From Verrucomicrobiales bacterium (GTDB lineage: Bacteria > Verrucomicrobiota > Verrucomicrobiia > Verrucomicrobiales > Akkermansiaceae), in assembly GCA_003483645.1 (NCBI GenBank), contig DMYM01000011.1:1-8973 (forward strand): 8,973 bases of DNA, read 5' to 3'. Both the position numbers and the translations under genes were made by a program. Below, in pieces: positions 1 through 6,703 of this stretch. Numbering within the stretch: position 1 is the first letter of the stretch; each line of letters opens with the position of its first letter. The notes beneath the pieces are model-generated. The model was given only the letters and a program-made list of their open reading frames with translations. It had not been told where the DNA came from and searched no databases.

Positions 1-1071
1 GTTGCCCTGGAACTTCTTCTCCCACTTCGGTTGACCCGAGCGGGGATCGACCGCCTGCAGCACCCCTCGATCGTCCAGCACGTAGAGAGTCTTTCCATCC
101 GATACCGGGGTCGGGACGTAGGGGGCATGGTTCTCCAGCTGCCAGACCACCTCGGCCTTCCCACCGCTGGCATCGGGTGGACGCACCGCCAGGAAGACGT
201 TGTTGCCGCCCTCCCGCTTGCAGCCCACCGTGAGCAGCGAGTCCTTCTCCCCGCTCCCGGCCAGGATATCGACCGGCGAGACAATACAGCGCTCGTCGAA
301 AACATCGGGCAGGGACCAAAGCTCCAATCCACTCTCAACGTTCAGCCCCCGCACTCCGATGCTGGTGCTGCTCACCACCACTTCATACTCCGGGCCATCG
401 GCACCGTGACGCCTGCGGATGAGCGGGGTCATGTAGGTCGTCTTGGGGCTCGGACTGGGATACATTCTCTTCCATTCGGGCTCGCCCGTCTTCCCGTTCA
501 GGGATGCCACGTATCCGCCGCGCTGATGCAGGTGGGCGATGATCACCGAACCCTCGTGAATAACGGGAACAATGTTTAAACCGTGGGATCCCTTGAACTC
601 CCCGATGTCGTATTTCCACAGGTCCTTGCCCTCGTGGGAGCAGGCCGAGAGGACCGCTACCTTGCGACTGGAATCGTACCAACTGAAGACCACCAGGTCC
701 TCAGCCAATGCCGGGGTGGCCGCCGCGGTATTGTTCATATTGTGGGTGCGGTAGGCGCCGACCTTCACTTCCTTGCGCCAGAGCGGCGTGCCGGCCTTGG
801 CCTCGTAGCAATGCAGCCCAACAAGCCCCCCGGCACGGTCTTCCGAGGTCACAAACACGCGATTGCCCCAGACCACGGGCGAACTGCTTCCCGGACCGGG
901 CAGGGACACGGACCACGCCCGCGTGCTCTCGCCCAGTTTGAGAGGGACGTCCTGCCCGGCCGCCACCCCCGATCCATCGGGACCCCGGAAACGGGGCCAG
1001 TTCCCGCCCTCACCGGCGGCACTTTCTAACAAAAGAAGACTCGCCCATGAGATGATCGCAATTCCTTTCAT
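1..1071 (-). CDS. Secreted PQQ-like beta-propeller repeat protein, C-terminus cut by window edge
   Basis: Reading the minus strand from the ATG at 1071 gives 357 codons open to the window edge, so the C-terminus is missing. Residues 1-19 form a signal peptide (MKG, hydrophobic core, S-A-A before G20), so the protein is exported. The mature N-terminus has W25-P-R-F-R-G-P-D-G-S-G-V36, a signature of PQQ-like/outer-membrane-assembly-BamB-like propellers in Planctomycetota and Verrucomicrobiota. Six blade signatures (short hydrophobic strand, acidic/Gly turn, then Trp) are visible, with Trp at 98, 152, 200, 252, 310 and 350; for example L338-Q-A-V-D-P-R-S-G-Q-P-K-W350. That fits a 7-8 blade propeller of about 400-450 residues. 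No PQQ-dependent dehydrogenase catalytic or cytochrome motif is seen, so it is more likely a binding or scaffold propeller than an enzyme. No Shine-Dalgarno precedes the start. It diverges from the CotH gene. Substrate and partner are unknown. Confidence 0.9.
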   Translation of the reverse strand, partial: MKGIAIISWASLLLLESAAGEGGNWPRFRGPDGSGVAAGQDVPLKLGESTRAWSVSLPGPGSSSPVVWGNRVFVTSEDRAGGLVGLHCYEAKAGTPLWRKEVKVGAYRTHNMNNTAAATPALAEDLVVFSWYDSSRKVAVLSACSHEGKDLWKYDIGEFKGSHGLNIVPVIHEGSVIIAHLHQRGGYVASLNGKTGEPEWKRMYPSPSPKTTYMTPLIRRRHGADGPEYEVVVSSTSIGVRGLNVESGLELWSLPDVFDERCIVSPVDILAGSGEKDSLLTVGCKREGGNNVFLAVRPPDASGGKAEVVWQLENHAPYVPTPVSDGKTLYVLDDRGVLQAVDPRSGQPKWEKKFQGN

Positions 1072-1175
1072 AGTTCTGCAGCGTGAATCCTTCAGCAGTC
1101 CTGACAACACGTCACCCTGTCGCATTCTCGTTCCCGGGTCAACCACCCGCTGAACCCGCATCCCACCCACCGCAT

Positions 1176-1204
1176 TTGACGGACTTGCCTTGTTGAATTA
1201 GAGT
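1176..1204 (+). promoter_or_regulatory. Candidate sigma70-type promoter for the CotH/LTD gene
   Basis: In the 216-bp gap between the divergent PQQ-like and CotH genes there is TTGACG (1176-1181; 5 of 6 to TTGACA), a 17-bp spacer, and TAGAGT (1199-1204; 4 of 6 to TATAAT). Transcription would begin near 1211 and leave a leader of about 77 nt before the ATG at 1288. The leader holds pyrimidine-rich CCCTAT repeats just before the start codon rather than a ribosome-binding site. No equally good pair was found for the opposite, PQQ-like direction. Housekeeping promoter consensus in this phylum is only assumed to resemble that of Proteobacteria. Confidence 0.4.
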
Positions 1205-1287
1205 CCCGTCAGGGTAGAGCCTCCCCCCCACGCCAGCGTGCAGACTTGCAAGCCCGTGTCGCTCTCCCTATCCCTATCCCCCCCAAC

Positions 1288-4200
1288 ATGGAATTCCCAA
1301 AAACCCATTCCGCAAAGGGACTCCTTTTCAGCCTGTTCCTGCTGGCAGGATCCCTCCCCTCCCCCGCCGCCCCCATCATTTCCGAAATCCTCGCCGACAA
1401 CGAGTCGGGCCTGCGGGATCAGGACGGTGACTGGGAGGACTGGCTGGAACTCTACAACCCCGATCCGGATCCGGTTGACCTCGGTGGCTACTTTCTCACT
1501 GATAGCCCGGAAAACCTTCCCAAGTGGCGCATCCCCGATGGTATCGTCCTCCAGCAGGGGCAGTTCCTTCTCCTCTTCGCCTCGGGCAAGGACCGGGCGG
1601 TGGCCGGCCAGCAGCTCCACACCAGTTTCAAGCTCGAGAACAGCGGCGAATACCTGGCCCTCGTCGGACCGGATGGAGCTGCCATCATCCATGAGTTCTC
1701 CCCCACCTATCCTGCCCAGTTCAACGATGCCTCCTACGGCGTGGAACAGGAACCTGTCACCGCGGAGGATATCCTGGTCGACGTGGATGCCGCCTGCTCC
1801 ACCCATGTCGCCCCCGACAACAACCTCGGGATCAGCTGGACCCAGATCACCTTCAACGACAACCTGTGGACCGCAGGCTTCCTTGGAGCCGGTTACGATC
1901 GCGGCATCGGCTACGGCGACCTGATCAACGCGGATCTTGAGCAGGTTGCCTTCAACCAGAGCTCCTCCGTCTATATCCGGGTTCCGTTTGACCTTGATCG
2001 TAGCGACAACATCATCAGCCTCGCGCTTGACCTGCAGTATGACGATGCCGTGGTTGCCTACCTCAACGGCGTGCGGGTCACTTCTCTGAACGCGCCCGGC
2101 TCCCTTGGTTTCAATTCCATCGCCCTGAGTGACCGGCCCGACACCGAGGCCCTCGACTTCCAGGCAATCCCGCTCAACAGCCACCTCCACCGGCTGCGGG
2201 TCGGACAGAATGTCCTTTCCCTCCACCTCATGAACTCGGCCGCCGACGACGACGACCTCCTCGTCCGGCCCCAGCTCAGCGCCATCAGGGTGACCGATAT
2301 CACCCTCGGCAACCAGGCCTACTTCGCCACCCCCACTCCGGGACAGCGAAACGGCAGCCAGGAGCAGCTCCCCACCAGCGAAGTGATCTTCTCCCACCGC
2401 AACAGAACGTTCAGCGACACCTTCGAGATCACCCTCGCCAGCACCTTTCCCGACGAGGAGGTCCGCTACACCACCGACCGCTCGGAACCCGACGCGACCT
2501 CTCCCCTCTACACCAGGCCCATTACGATCACCGATTCCATCCAGATCAGGGCACGCGTCTTCGGTGAGAACAATGCGGCCGGACCCATCAAGATGCGAAG
2601 CTTCCTCAAACTGGGAGACGCCGACCTGCAGCAATTCAACTCCAATCTGCCGATTGTTATTCTGGAAACCTGGAACCGGGGAGATCCCGGGGGCGGCAAT
2701 CCCCTGGACGGATTCATGGCCATCATCGAACCCGACCCGGAAACCGGTCGCGCCAGGATGACCGATGAGTTTGACACCGATACCCGGGTGGGCCTCAAGC
2801 GCCGTGGTTCCTCGTCCTTCGGCTGGCCCAAGTATTCCATGACCGTGGAGGCCCGGGACGAAGAGGGTCTCGACAAGGGGATCACCCCCATCGGCCTGCC
2901 CCGTGAATCCGACTGGGTCCTGAGCGGACGCTACCAGTTCGACCGCGCCCTCATGCGCAACGAGCTCATCTACGAACTGAGCCGTCAGACCGGAGAGTAT
3001 GCCACCCGCACCAAGTTCGTGGAGGTCATTCACAACGTCCGTGGGGGTCCCCTCACCTATTCCGGAGACTACTTTGGCGTCTACGCCCTGACGGAGAAGA
3101 TCAAGCGTGATGACAGCCGCGTCCCGGTGGCCCGGCTGGATCCCCGCACTTCCCGGGAACCCACCATCTCGGGTGGCTACATGTTCAAGAAGGATCGCCT
3201 CGACCCGGGAGACAGCGGATTCAACGTGGGCGGCCTGGGCAGGCTGGGCTGGGTGGAGCCAAAAGAGCGGGAGGTCTCCGGCCGGCAACGTGCCTGGCTG
3301 GTGGCGCACATGAATGAGGCCAACGCCGCCATCCGCGCGGGGGACGGAGTCAATCCGACCACCGGCAAGCACTTCACCGAGTACATCGACCAGTTTTCAT
3401 GGCTCCGTCATCACTGGCTCAACACCCTGGCCATGAACGTGGACGGTTTCCGGCTCAGTGGTTACTACTACAAGCACCGCAGTGACACCAACGGGGGAAA
3501 GATCGGAGCGGGACCGATCTGGGACTTCGACCGCACCATGGGCTCCACCGACGGCCGGGACGATAATGCCTCCCAGTGGGACGGCTCCGGCGACTCCAGC
3601 CGGACATGGAGTGACAGCCGCTACATCTGGTGGGGCCAGGTCCTCGCCAACCCCGATTTCCGGCAGGCCCACACCGATCTCTGGCAGGAACTACGCGAAA
3701 ACGTCTTCTCCACCGTCAATATCGAGTCCGTCATCAACGACTTTGCCCGGCAGATAGACGGACGGGATCCACTCGGAGCAAATGCTGCGGGCCTTGGGCG
3801 CAGCCCGGCCGAACGCAACTTCAGCAGATGGGGCAATGCCAGCCACCGCAACGAGGTCCGCATCCTCAAGACCTGGCTGCGGACGCGGGTTGGCTGGATC
3901 GACCGCCAGTATACCGCCAAGCCGCTCTTCAGCGCTCTCAACGGCATGAAGCAGCCGGGCCTCGTAGCGGCCGGGGACGAGTTCTCCTTCGTGGGCGACG
4001 GGTCGATCTTCTATACCACCGATGGATCGGACCCCCGGGCATCGGGTGGCAATTCCTCCAGCACAGCGCTCCTCGCCAATTCGAACAACCCGATTGAAAT
4101 CGAGGACACCACCACCATCACCGCCCGGGTCCGCAACGGTCGTGGTCTCACCGCATGGAGCGGTCCGGTGACCGCCCACTTCCTGATCGGGCCCATTGCA

Positions 4201-5109
4201 GACGCCTCCAATCTGGTGGTAACCGAGGTCCACTATGCACCCCTGCCGCCCGAGACCTCCGAGGAACTCGCCGCCGCCGATGACGCCTCGGATCTCGAGT
4301 TCATCGAGATGAAGAACATCAGCCCCGAAATCATCAATCTCACCGCGGTGAAATTTGCCGAGGGCCTGGACTTCGATTTCACCTTCTCTGACGTGACCTC
4401 CCTGGCACCCGGCGAGTTCGTGCTGGTGGTGCGGAACAAGGCTGCCTTCGAGGCCCGCTACGGAACGGCTCACAGCGACCGCATCGCGGGCGAATACGCG
4501 CCCACCCGCCTTGAGAATGCAGGTGAACAGCTGCACCTGGTGGACGGGCTTGGAAACACCATCGCGAACTTCCGCTACAACGACAATTCGCCCTGGCCCG
4601 AAGCCGCCGGCAAGGATGGTGTCAGCATGGTCCTGGATTCCTCCGCCCTCCCCGGTCCCGATTATAATGTAGCCGGGAACTGGATCAGCAGTGCGATTAT
4701 CGGCGGAACACCCAACGCCGACGAGGTCATCAGCGGATTCTCGGGCGAAGCCACTGCCGACGACGACGGCGACGGTTATCCCAGGCTCATCGAGTACGTC
4801 CTCGGCACCAGCGACAGCGACCCGGACGACACCGAGGGCAGGATCTCCACCGAAATCAGGAGCATGGAAGGACAAGACGTCCTCACCATGAGTTTCCGCC
4901 GGATCAGTGACACAGTGAATGTGAATCTGGTTCCCCAGTTCAGCGTCAACCTCGAAAACTGGTTCGGGGGAGAGGAATTCGTCCCGCTCGTCTCGGAAGA
5001 AAACCAGGGCGATGGGACAACCATCGTGACCTATCGTGCCTCTCCGCCGCAGCAGGAGGGCGTCCCGCGACTCTTCATGCGCCTGCGGGCCGAGGTCGTG
5101 CAACCTTAG
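1288..5109 (+). CDS. Secreted lamin-tail / CotH kinase-like multidomain protein
   Basis: 1273 residues. The ATG at 1288 is chosen because it puts a signal peptide at the very N-terminus (K5/K10, hydrophobic 11-21, S-P-A27|A28); an in-frame TTG at 1246 would add 14 residues ahead of it. Visible domains: lamin-tail (LTD) about 29-150 (W52-L-E-L-Y-N, H-T-S-F-K-L-E-N-S-G around 111-120); a galactose-binding-like beta domain about 180-340 (D252-D-A-V-V-A-Y-L-N-G, G306-Q-N-V-L-S-L); chitobiase C-terminal-like about 375-430 (Y394-T-T-D-R-S-E-P-D); CotH kinase-like about 452-870, with the family signatures G597-V-Y-A-L-T-E-K-I-K606 and I744-W-D-F-D-R-T-M-G752 (acidic D746/D748); a second chitobiase-like domain about 892-958 (Y909-T-T-D-G-S-D-P); a second LTD about 975-1135; then a D1158-D-D-G-D-G-Y segment and a beta-rich tail ending F-M-R-L-R-A-E-V-V-Q-P. 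CotH proteins are atypical protein kinases (Bacillus CotH phosphorylates spore-coat proteins); whether this one is active, and on what outside the cytoplasm, is unknown. It converges with sulfatase 1, 6 bp apart. Confidence 0.93.
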   Translation: MEFPKTHSAKGLLFSLFLLAGSLPSPAAPIISEILADNESGLRDQDGDWEDWLELYNPDPDPVDLGGYFLTDSPENLPKWRIPDGIVLQQGQFLLLFASGKDRAVAGQQLHTSFKLENSGEYLALVGPDGAAIIHEFSPTYPAQFNDASYGVEQEPVTAEDILVDVDAACSTHVAPDNNLGISWTQITFNDNLWTAGFLGAGYDRGIGYGDLINADLEQVAFNQSSSVYIRVPFDLDRSDNIISLALDLQYDDAVVAYLNGVRVTSLNAPGSLGFNSIALSDRPDTEALDFQAIPLNSHLHRLRVGQNVLSLHLMNSAADDDDLLVRPQLSAIRVTDITLGNQAYFATPTPGQRNGSQEQLPTSEVIFSHRNRTFSDTFEITLASTFPDEEVRYTTDRSEPDATSPLYTRPITITDSIQIRARVFGENNAAGPIKMRSFLKLGDADLQQFNSNLPIVILETWNRGDPGGGNPLDGFMAIIEPDPETGRARMTDEFDTDTRVGLKRRGSSSFGWPKYSMTVEARDEEGLDKGITPIGLPRESDWVLSGRYQFDRALMRNELIYELSRQTGEYATRTKFVEVIHNVRGGPLTYSGDYFGVYALTEKIKRDDSRVPVARLDPRTSREPTISGGYMFKKDRLDPGDSGFNVGGLGRLGWVEPKEREVSGRQRAWLVAHMNEANAAIRAGDGVNPTTGKHFTEYIDQFSWLRHHWLNTLAMNVDGFRLSGYYYKHRSDTNGGKIGAGPIWDFDRTMGSTDGRDDNASQWDGSGDSSRTWSDSRYIWWGQVLANPDFRQAHTDLWQELRENVFSTVNIESVINDFARQIDGRDPLGANAAGLGRSPAERNFSRWGNASHRNEVRILKTWLRTRVGWIDRQYTAKPLFSALNGMKQPGLVAAGDEFSFVGDGSIFYTTDGSDPRASGGNSSSTALLANSNNPIEIEDTTTITARVRNGRGLTAWSGPVTAHFLIGPIADASNLVVTEVHYAPLPPETSEELAAADDASDLEFIEMKNISPEIINLTAVKFAEGLDFDFTFSDVTSLAPGEFVLVVRNKAAFEARYGTAHSDRIAGEYAPTRLENAGEQLHLVDGLGNTIANFRYNDNSPWPEAAGKDGVSMVLDSSALPGPDYNVAGNWISSAIIGGTPNADEVISGFSGEATADDDGDGYPRLIEYVLGTSDSDPDDTEGRISTEIRSMEGQDVLTMSFRRISDTVNVNLVPQFSVNLENWFGGEEFVPLVSEENQGDGTTIVTYRASPPQQEGVPRLFMRLRAEVVQP

Positions 5110-5115
5110 CCCCTG

Positions 5116-6528
5116 CTACTTCTTCCCCTTCAGCCGGCCCTGGTATTCAGGCCGGCTCCTCCACTCCCTGAAGTAGGGCCGGTAGGCGTCCAGATCCGTC
5201 CAGAACATTCGTGGCGGCTGCGGTGCATCGACCGTCCCGGAAGGGTAATCCTTTCCATCCACGCTGGCCTGCACCGAGGCGTTCCACTCCTCAAAAACCT
5301 TGCGGAGGCGTTTCGCGACCCCGGGATACCTGGCGGTCACGTCCCTCTTTTCAGCCGGGTCCTTCCCAAGATGGTAAAGCTGGAAGCCCCCTTCACCGAC
5401 GTTCCTGATGTAGAGTTTGAACTCGTTGTCGATCAGCGCACCGCGTCCCGAGTTGCGGAAACCGAGGGGCTTGCCCCGTCGACCTCTTTCCTTGCCGAAG
5501 AGAGACCGCAGACTCTCCCCATCCTGCGGCTGAAGCATGACCGAGGCGGGCAGGCCCACAATCTCTGCCAGGGTAGGGAAAATGTCCATGGTGGCAGCCG
5601 GATAGGAGGTCACCCGCGGCTGCGGAATCCCCGTAGGCCACTCGATCGCAGCCGGCACGCGCAACCCACCCTCGAAGAGCGATCCCTTGTAGCCCCGCAG
5701 TCCTCCCACCGTATCGGGCTTGAATCCCGGGAGTCCCCCGTTGTCACTGCAGAACCACACCAGGGTGTCCTTCGCGATTCCGAGCCTGCGCAAGCCAGAC
5801 CGGAGACTTCCGATACTGCGGTCCATGGCCGCCAGTTCGGCGTAATGATGCTGCGATTTCCCCTTGAGTCCGGGAAACAGGGCCAGGTCCCCCTCCAGCC
5901 CCATCCACGGACTGTGCGGCGTGCCGTACCAGATCACGGTGAAGGACGGCTTGCCGGCCCCGGCCTGCGCGCTGATAAACTTGAGCGCCTCCGTCACGAT
6001 GATCTCCGAGGAGTCCCCCTTGAATTCCTCGAACGATCCCTTCCGGCTCATCACCGGATTCTTGTCGAAGAAGTTTGTCACCGAGAGCCATTCGTCGAAC
6101 CCGAAACCGCCCGGACCGTGGGTATCGCCCTTGAGGATGGGCACCCCCGGCCCACGCAGGCCGTTGAGATGCCATTTCCCGAAATGTCCGGTGGCGTAGC
6201 CTGCGGAACGCAGCGCCACCGCCAGGGTCTTCTCCTGCTTGCGCAGGGCAAATCCGTGATTCTGCACCCCGCCCCGGTCGTGCGTGCGCCCGGTCAACAC
6301 GGTGGCCCGGGTTGGCGAACACACCGGACCTCCCGCATAGAACCGGTCGAAGCGCAGTCCATTGGCCGCCATGGCATCCAGGTTGGGCGTCTTGAGAACC
6401 GGGTGGTCGTAATACCCGGTCTGTCCCCATCCCATGTCGTCAGCCATGACGAGGACGATGTTCGGCTTTTGCGCGTGGCAGGGGATGACAGCGACGAGCA
6501 GGAACAGGGCGGCGGGAAGGATTCTCAT
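5116..6528 (-). CDS. Secreted S1-family sulfatase (canonical Cys-type)
   Basis: 470 residues, hydrolysing a sulfate ester, probably on a sulfated glycan. The ATG at 6528 is chosen because M-R-I-L-P starts a signal peptide (hydrophobic 4-15, C17-H-A19|Q20); an in-frame ATG at 6603 would add 25 residues with no family similarity. Sulfatase landmarks are all present: metal-binding D30-D31 in I24-V-L-V-M-A-D-D-M-G-W-G; the catalytic signature C70-S-P-T-R74-A-T-V-L-T-G80, whose Cys is expected to become formylglycine; G117-K-W-H-L121 (sulfate-contacting Lys and His); P204-H205; S261-D262-N263-G-G; and K281-G-S-L-F-E-G-G-L-R-V-P292. The C-terminal subdomain (about 390-470) has the usual L-Y-H-L-G-K-D-P-A-E segment. 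It resembles the arylsulfatase / N-acetylgalactosamine-6-sulfatase branch, but substrate cannot be read from sequence. It lies 175 bp downstream of sulfatase 2 on the same strand, so co-transcription is possible. A formylglycine-generating enzyme must be encoded elsewhere. Confidence 0.95.
   Translation of the reverse strand: MRILPAALFLLVAVIPCHAQKPNIVLVMADDMGWGQTGYYDHPVLKTPNLDAMAANGLRFDRFYAGGPVCSPTRATVLTGRTHDRGGVQNHGFALRKQEKTLAVALRSAGYATGHFGKWHLNGLRGPGVPILKGDTHGPGGFGFDEWLSVTNFFDKNPVMSRKGSFEEFKGDSSEIIVTEALKFISAQAGAGKPSFTVIWYGTPHSPWMGLEGDLALFPGLKGKSQHHYAELAAMDRSIGSLRSGLRRLGIAKDTLVWFCSDNGGLPGFKPDTVGGLRGYKGSLFEGGLRVPAAIEWPTGIPQPRVTSYPAATMDIFPTLAEIVGLPASVMLQPQDGESLRSLFGKERGRRGKPLGFRNSGRGALIDNEFKLYIRNVGEGGFQLYHLGKDPAEKRDVTARYPGVAKRLRKVFEEWNASVQASVDGKDYPSGTVDAPQPPRMFWTDLDAYRPYFREWRSRPEYQGRLKGKK
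5132..5157 (+). terminator. Strong hairpin at the convergent CotH / sulfatase junction, candidate terminator
   Basis: AGCCGGCCCTG (5132-5142), loop GTATT, CAGGCCGGCT (5148-5157): a 10-bp GC-rich stem with one bulged C. It begins 23 nt after the CotH stop codon and lies inside the last codons of sulfatase 1 on the other strand. No T-tract follows on either side, so it is not a textbook intrinsic terminator. It could stabilise the CotH mRNA 3' end or terminate by a T-tract-independent route. It is the only clear 3'-end structure near this junction. Confidence 0.35.
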
Positions 6529-6603
6529 GAATTGATCAGGCTGTGGAAGGCATCCCACCATTCTTCCCCCGGCGTGGCAACTCATCACGATCCGCTGAAG
6601 CAT

Positions 6604-6629
6604 GGTGCATCCGCCCGGACTCCTGCACC
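6604..6629. repeat. Inverted repeat in the gap between the two sulfatase genes
   Basis: Perfect 6-bp arms GGTGCA (6604-6609) and TGCACC (6624-6629) with a 14-nt interior that can extend the stem by three pairs (TCC/GGA) around a 4-nt loop, leaving a 4-nt bulge. It lies about 75 nt upstream of the sulfatase 1 start in the transcript direction. It could be an mRNA leader structure or a protein-binding site; it may also be chance in GC-rich DNA. A lone -10-like TAGAAT (minus strand, 6662-6657) lies upstream of it, without a convincing -35 box. No small gene is seen in the gap. Confidence 0.3.
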
Positions 6630-6674
6630 CTGGAACCGGGCATCCCCACCGTTACCATTCTACCCCGGAAGGAA

Positions 6675-6694
6675 ACCAGGTCGCGGGACCTGAT
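6675..6694 (-). terminator. Stem-loop just after the sulfatase 2 stop codon
   Basis: In the minus-strand RNA, ATCAGGUC, loop CCGC, then GACCUGGU form an 8-bp stem with one G-U wobble. It begins 9 nt after the sulfatase 2 TGA. The following bases (TTCCTTCC) are only weakly T-rich, so it may be a partial terminator, an mRNA-end stabiliser between two co-transcribed sulfatases, or nothing. Confidence 0.35.
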
Positions 6695-6703
6695 CTGGCC
6701 GGT

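Noticed and set aside
1142..1165. GGGTCA / TGAACCC imperfect inverted half-sites and repeated ACCCGC in the PQQ/CotH gap
   Set aside because: Arms are short and imperfect and the area is C-rich, so chance similarity is likely.
1246..1287. In-frame TTG start giving a 14-residue extension of the CotH/LTD protein
   Set aside because: It would push the signal peptide inward with a Pro-rich lead (L-P-I-P-I-P-P-N) and has no ribosome-binding site; the ATG at 1288 gives a normal signal peptide.
1198..3372. 724-codon open frame antisense to the CotH/LTD gene
   Set aside because: The translation is a low-complexity Gly/Val/Asp-rich string with no domain signature, and it exactly shadows a gene with clear domains. 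GC-rich Asp, Ile and Phe codons on the sense strand leave this antisense frame free of stops.
3691..5103. 470-codon open frame antisense to the 3' half of the CotH/LTD gene
   Set aside because: Same composition effect as the other antisense frame; no recognisable motifs, no signal peptide, and it is fully contained within the CotH gene.
5371..6693. 440-codon plus-strand open frame over sulfatase 1
   Set aside because: Arg/Pro/Glu-rich translation without motifs; the minus strand encodes an intact sulfatase with all catalytic landmarks.
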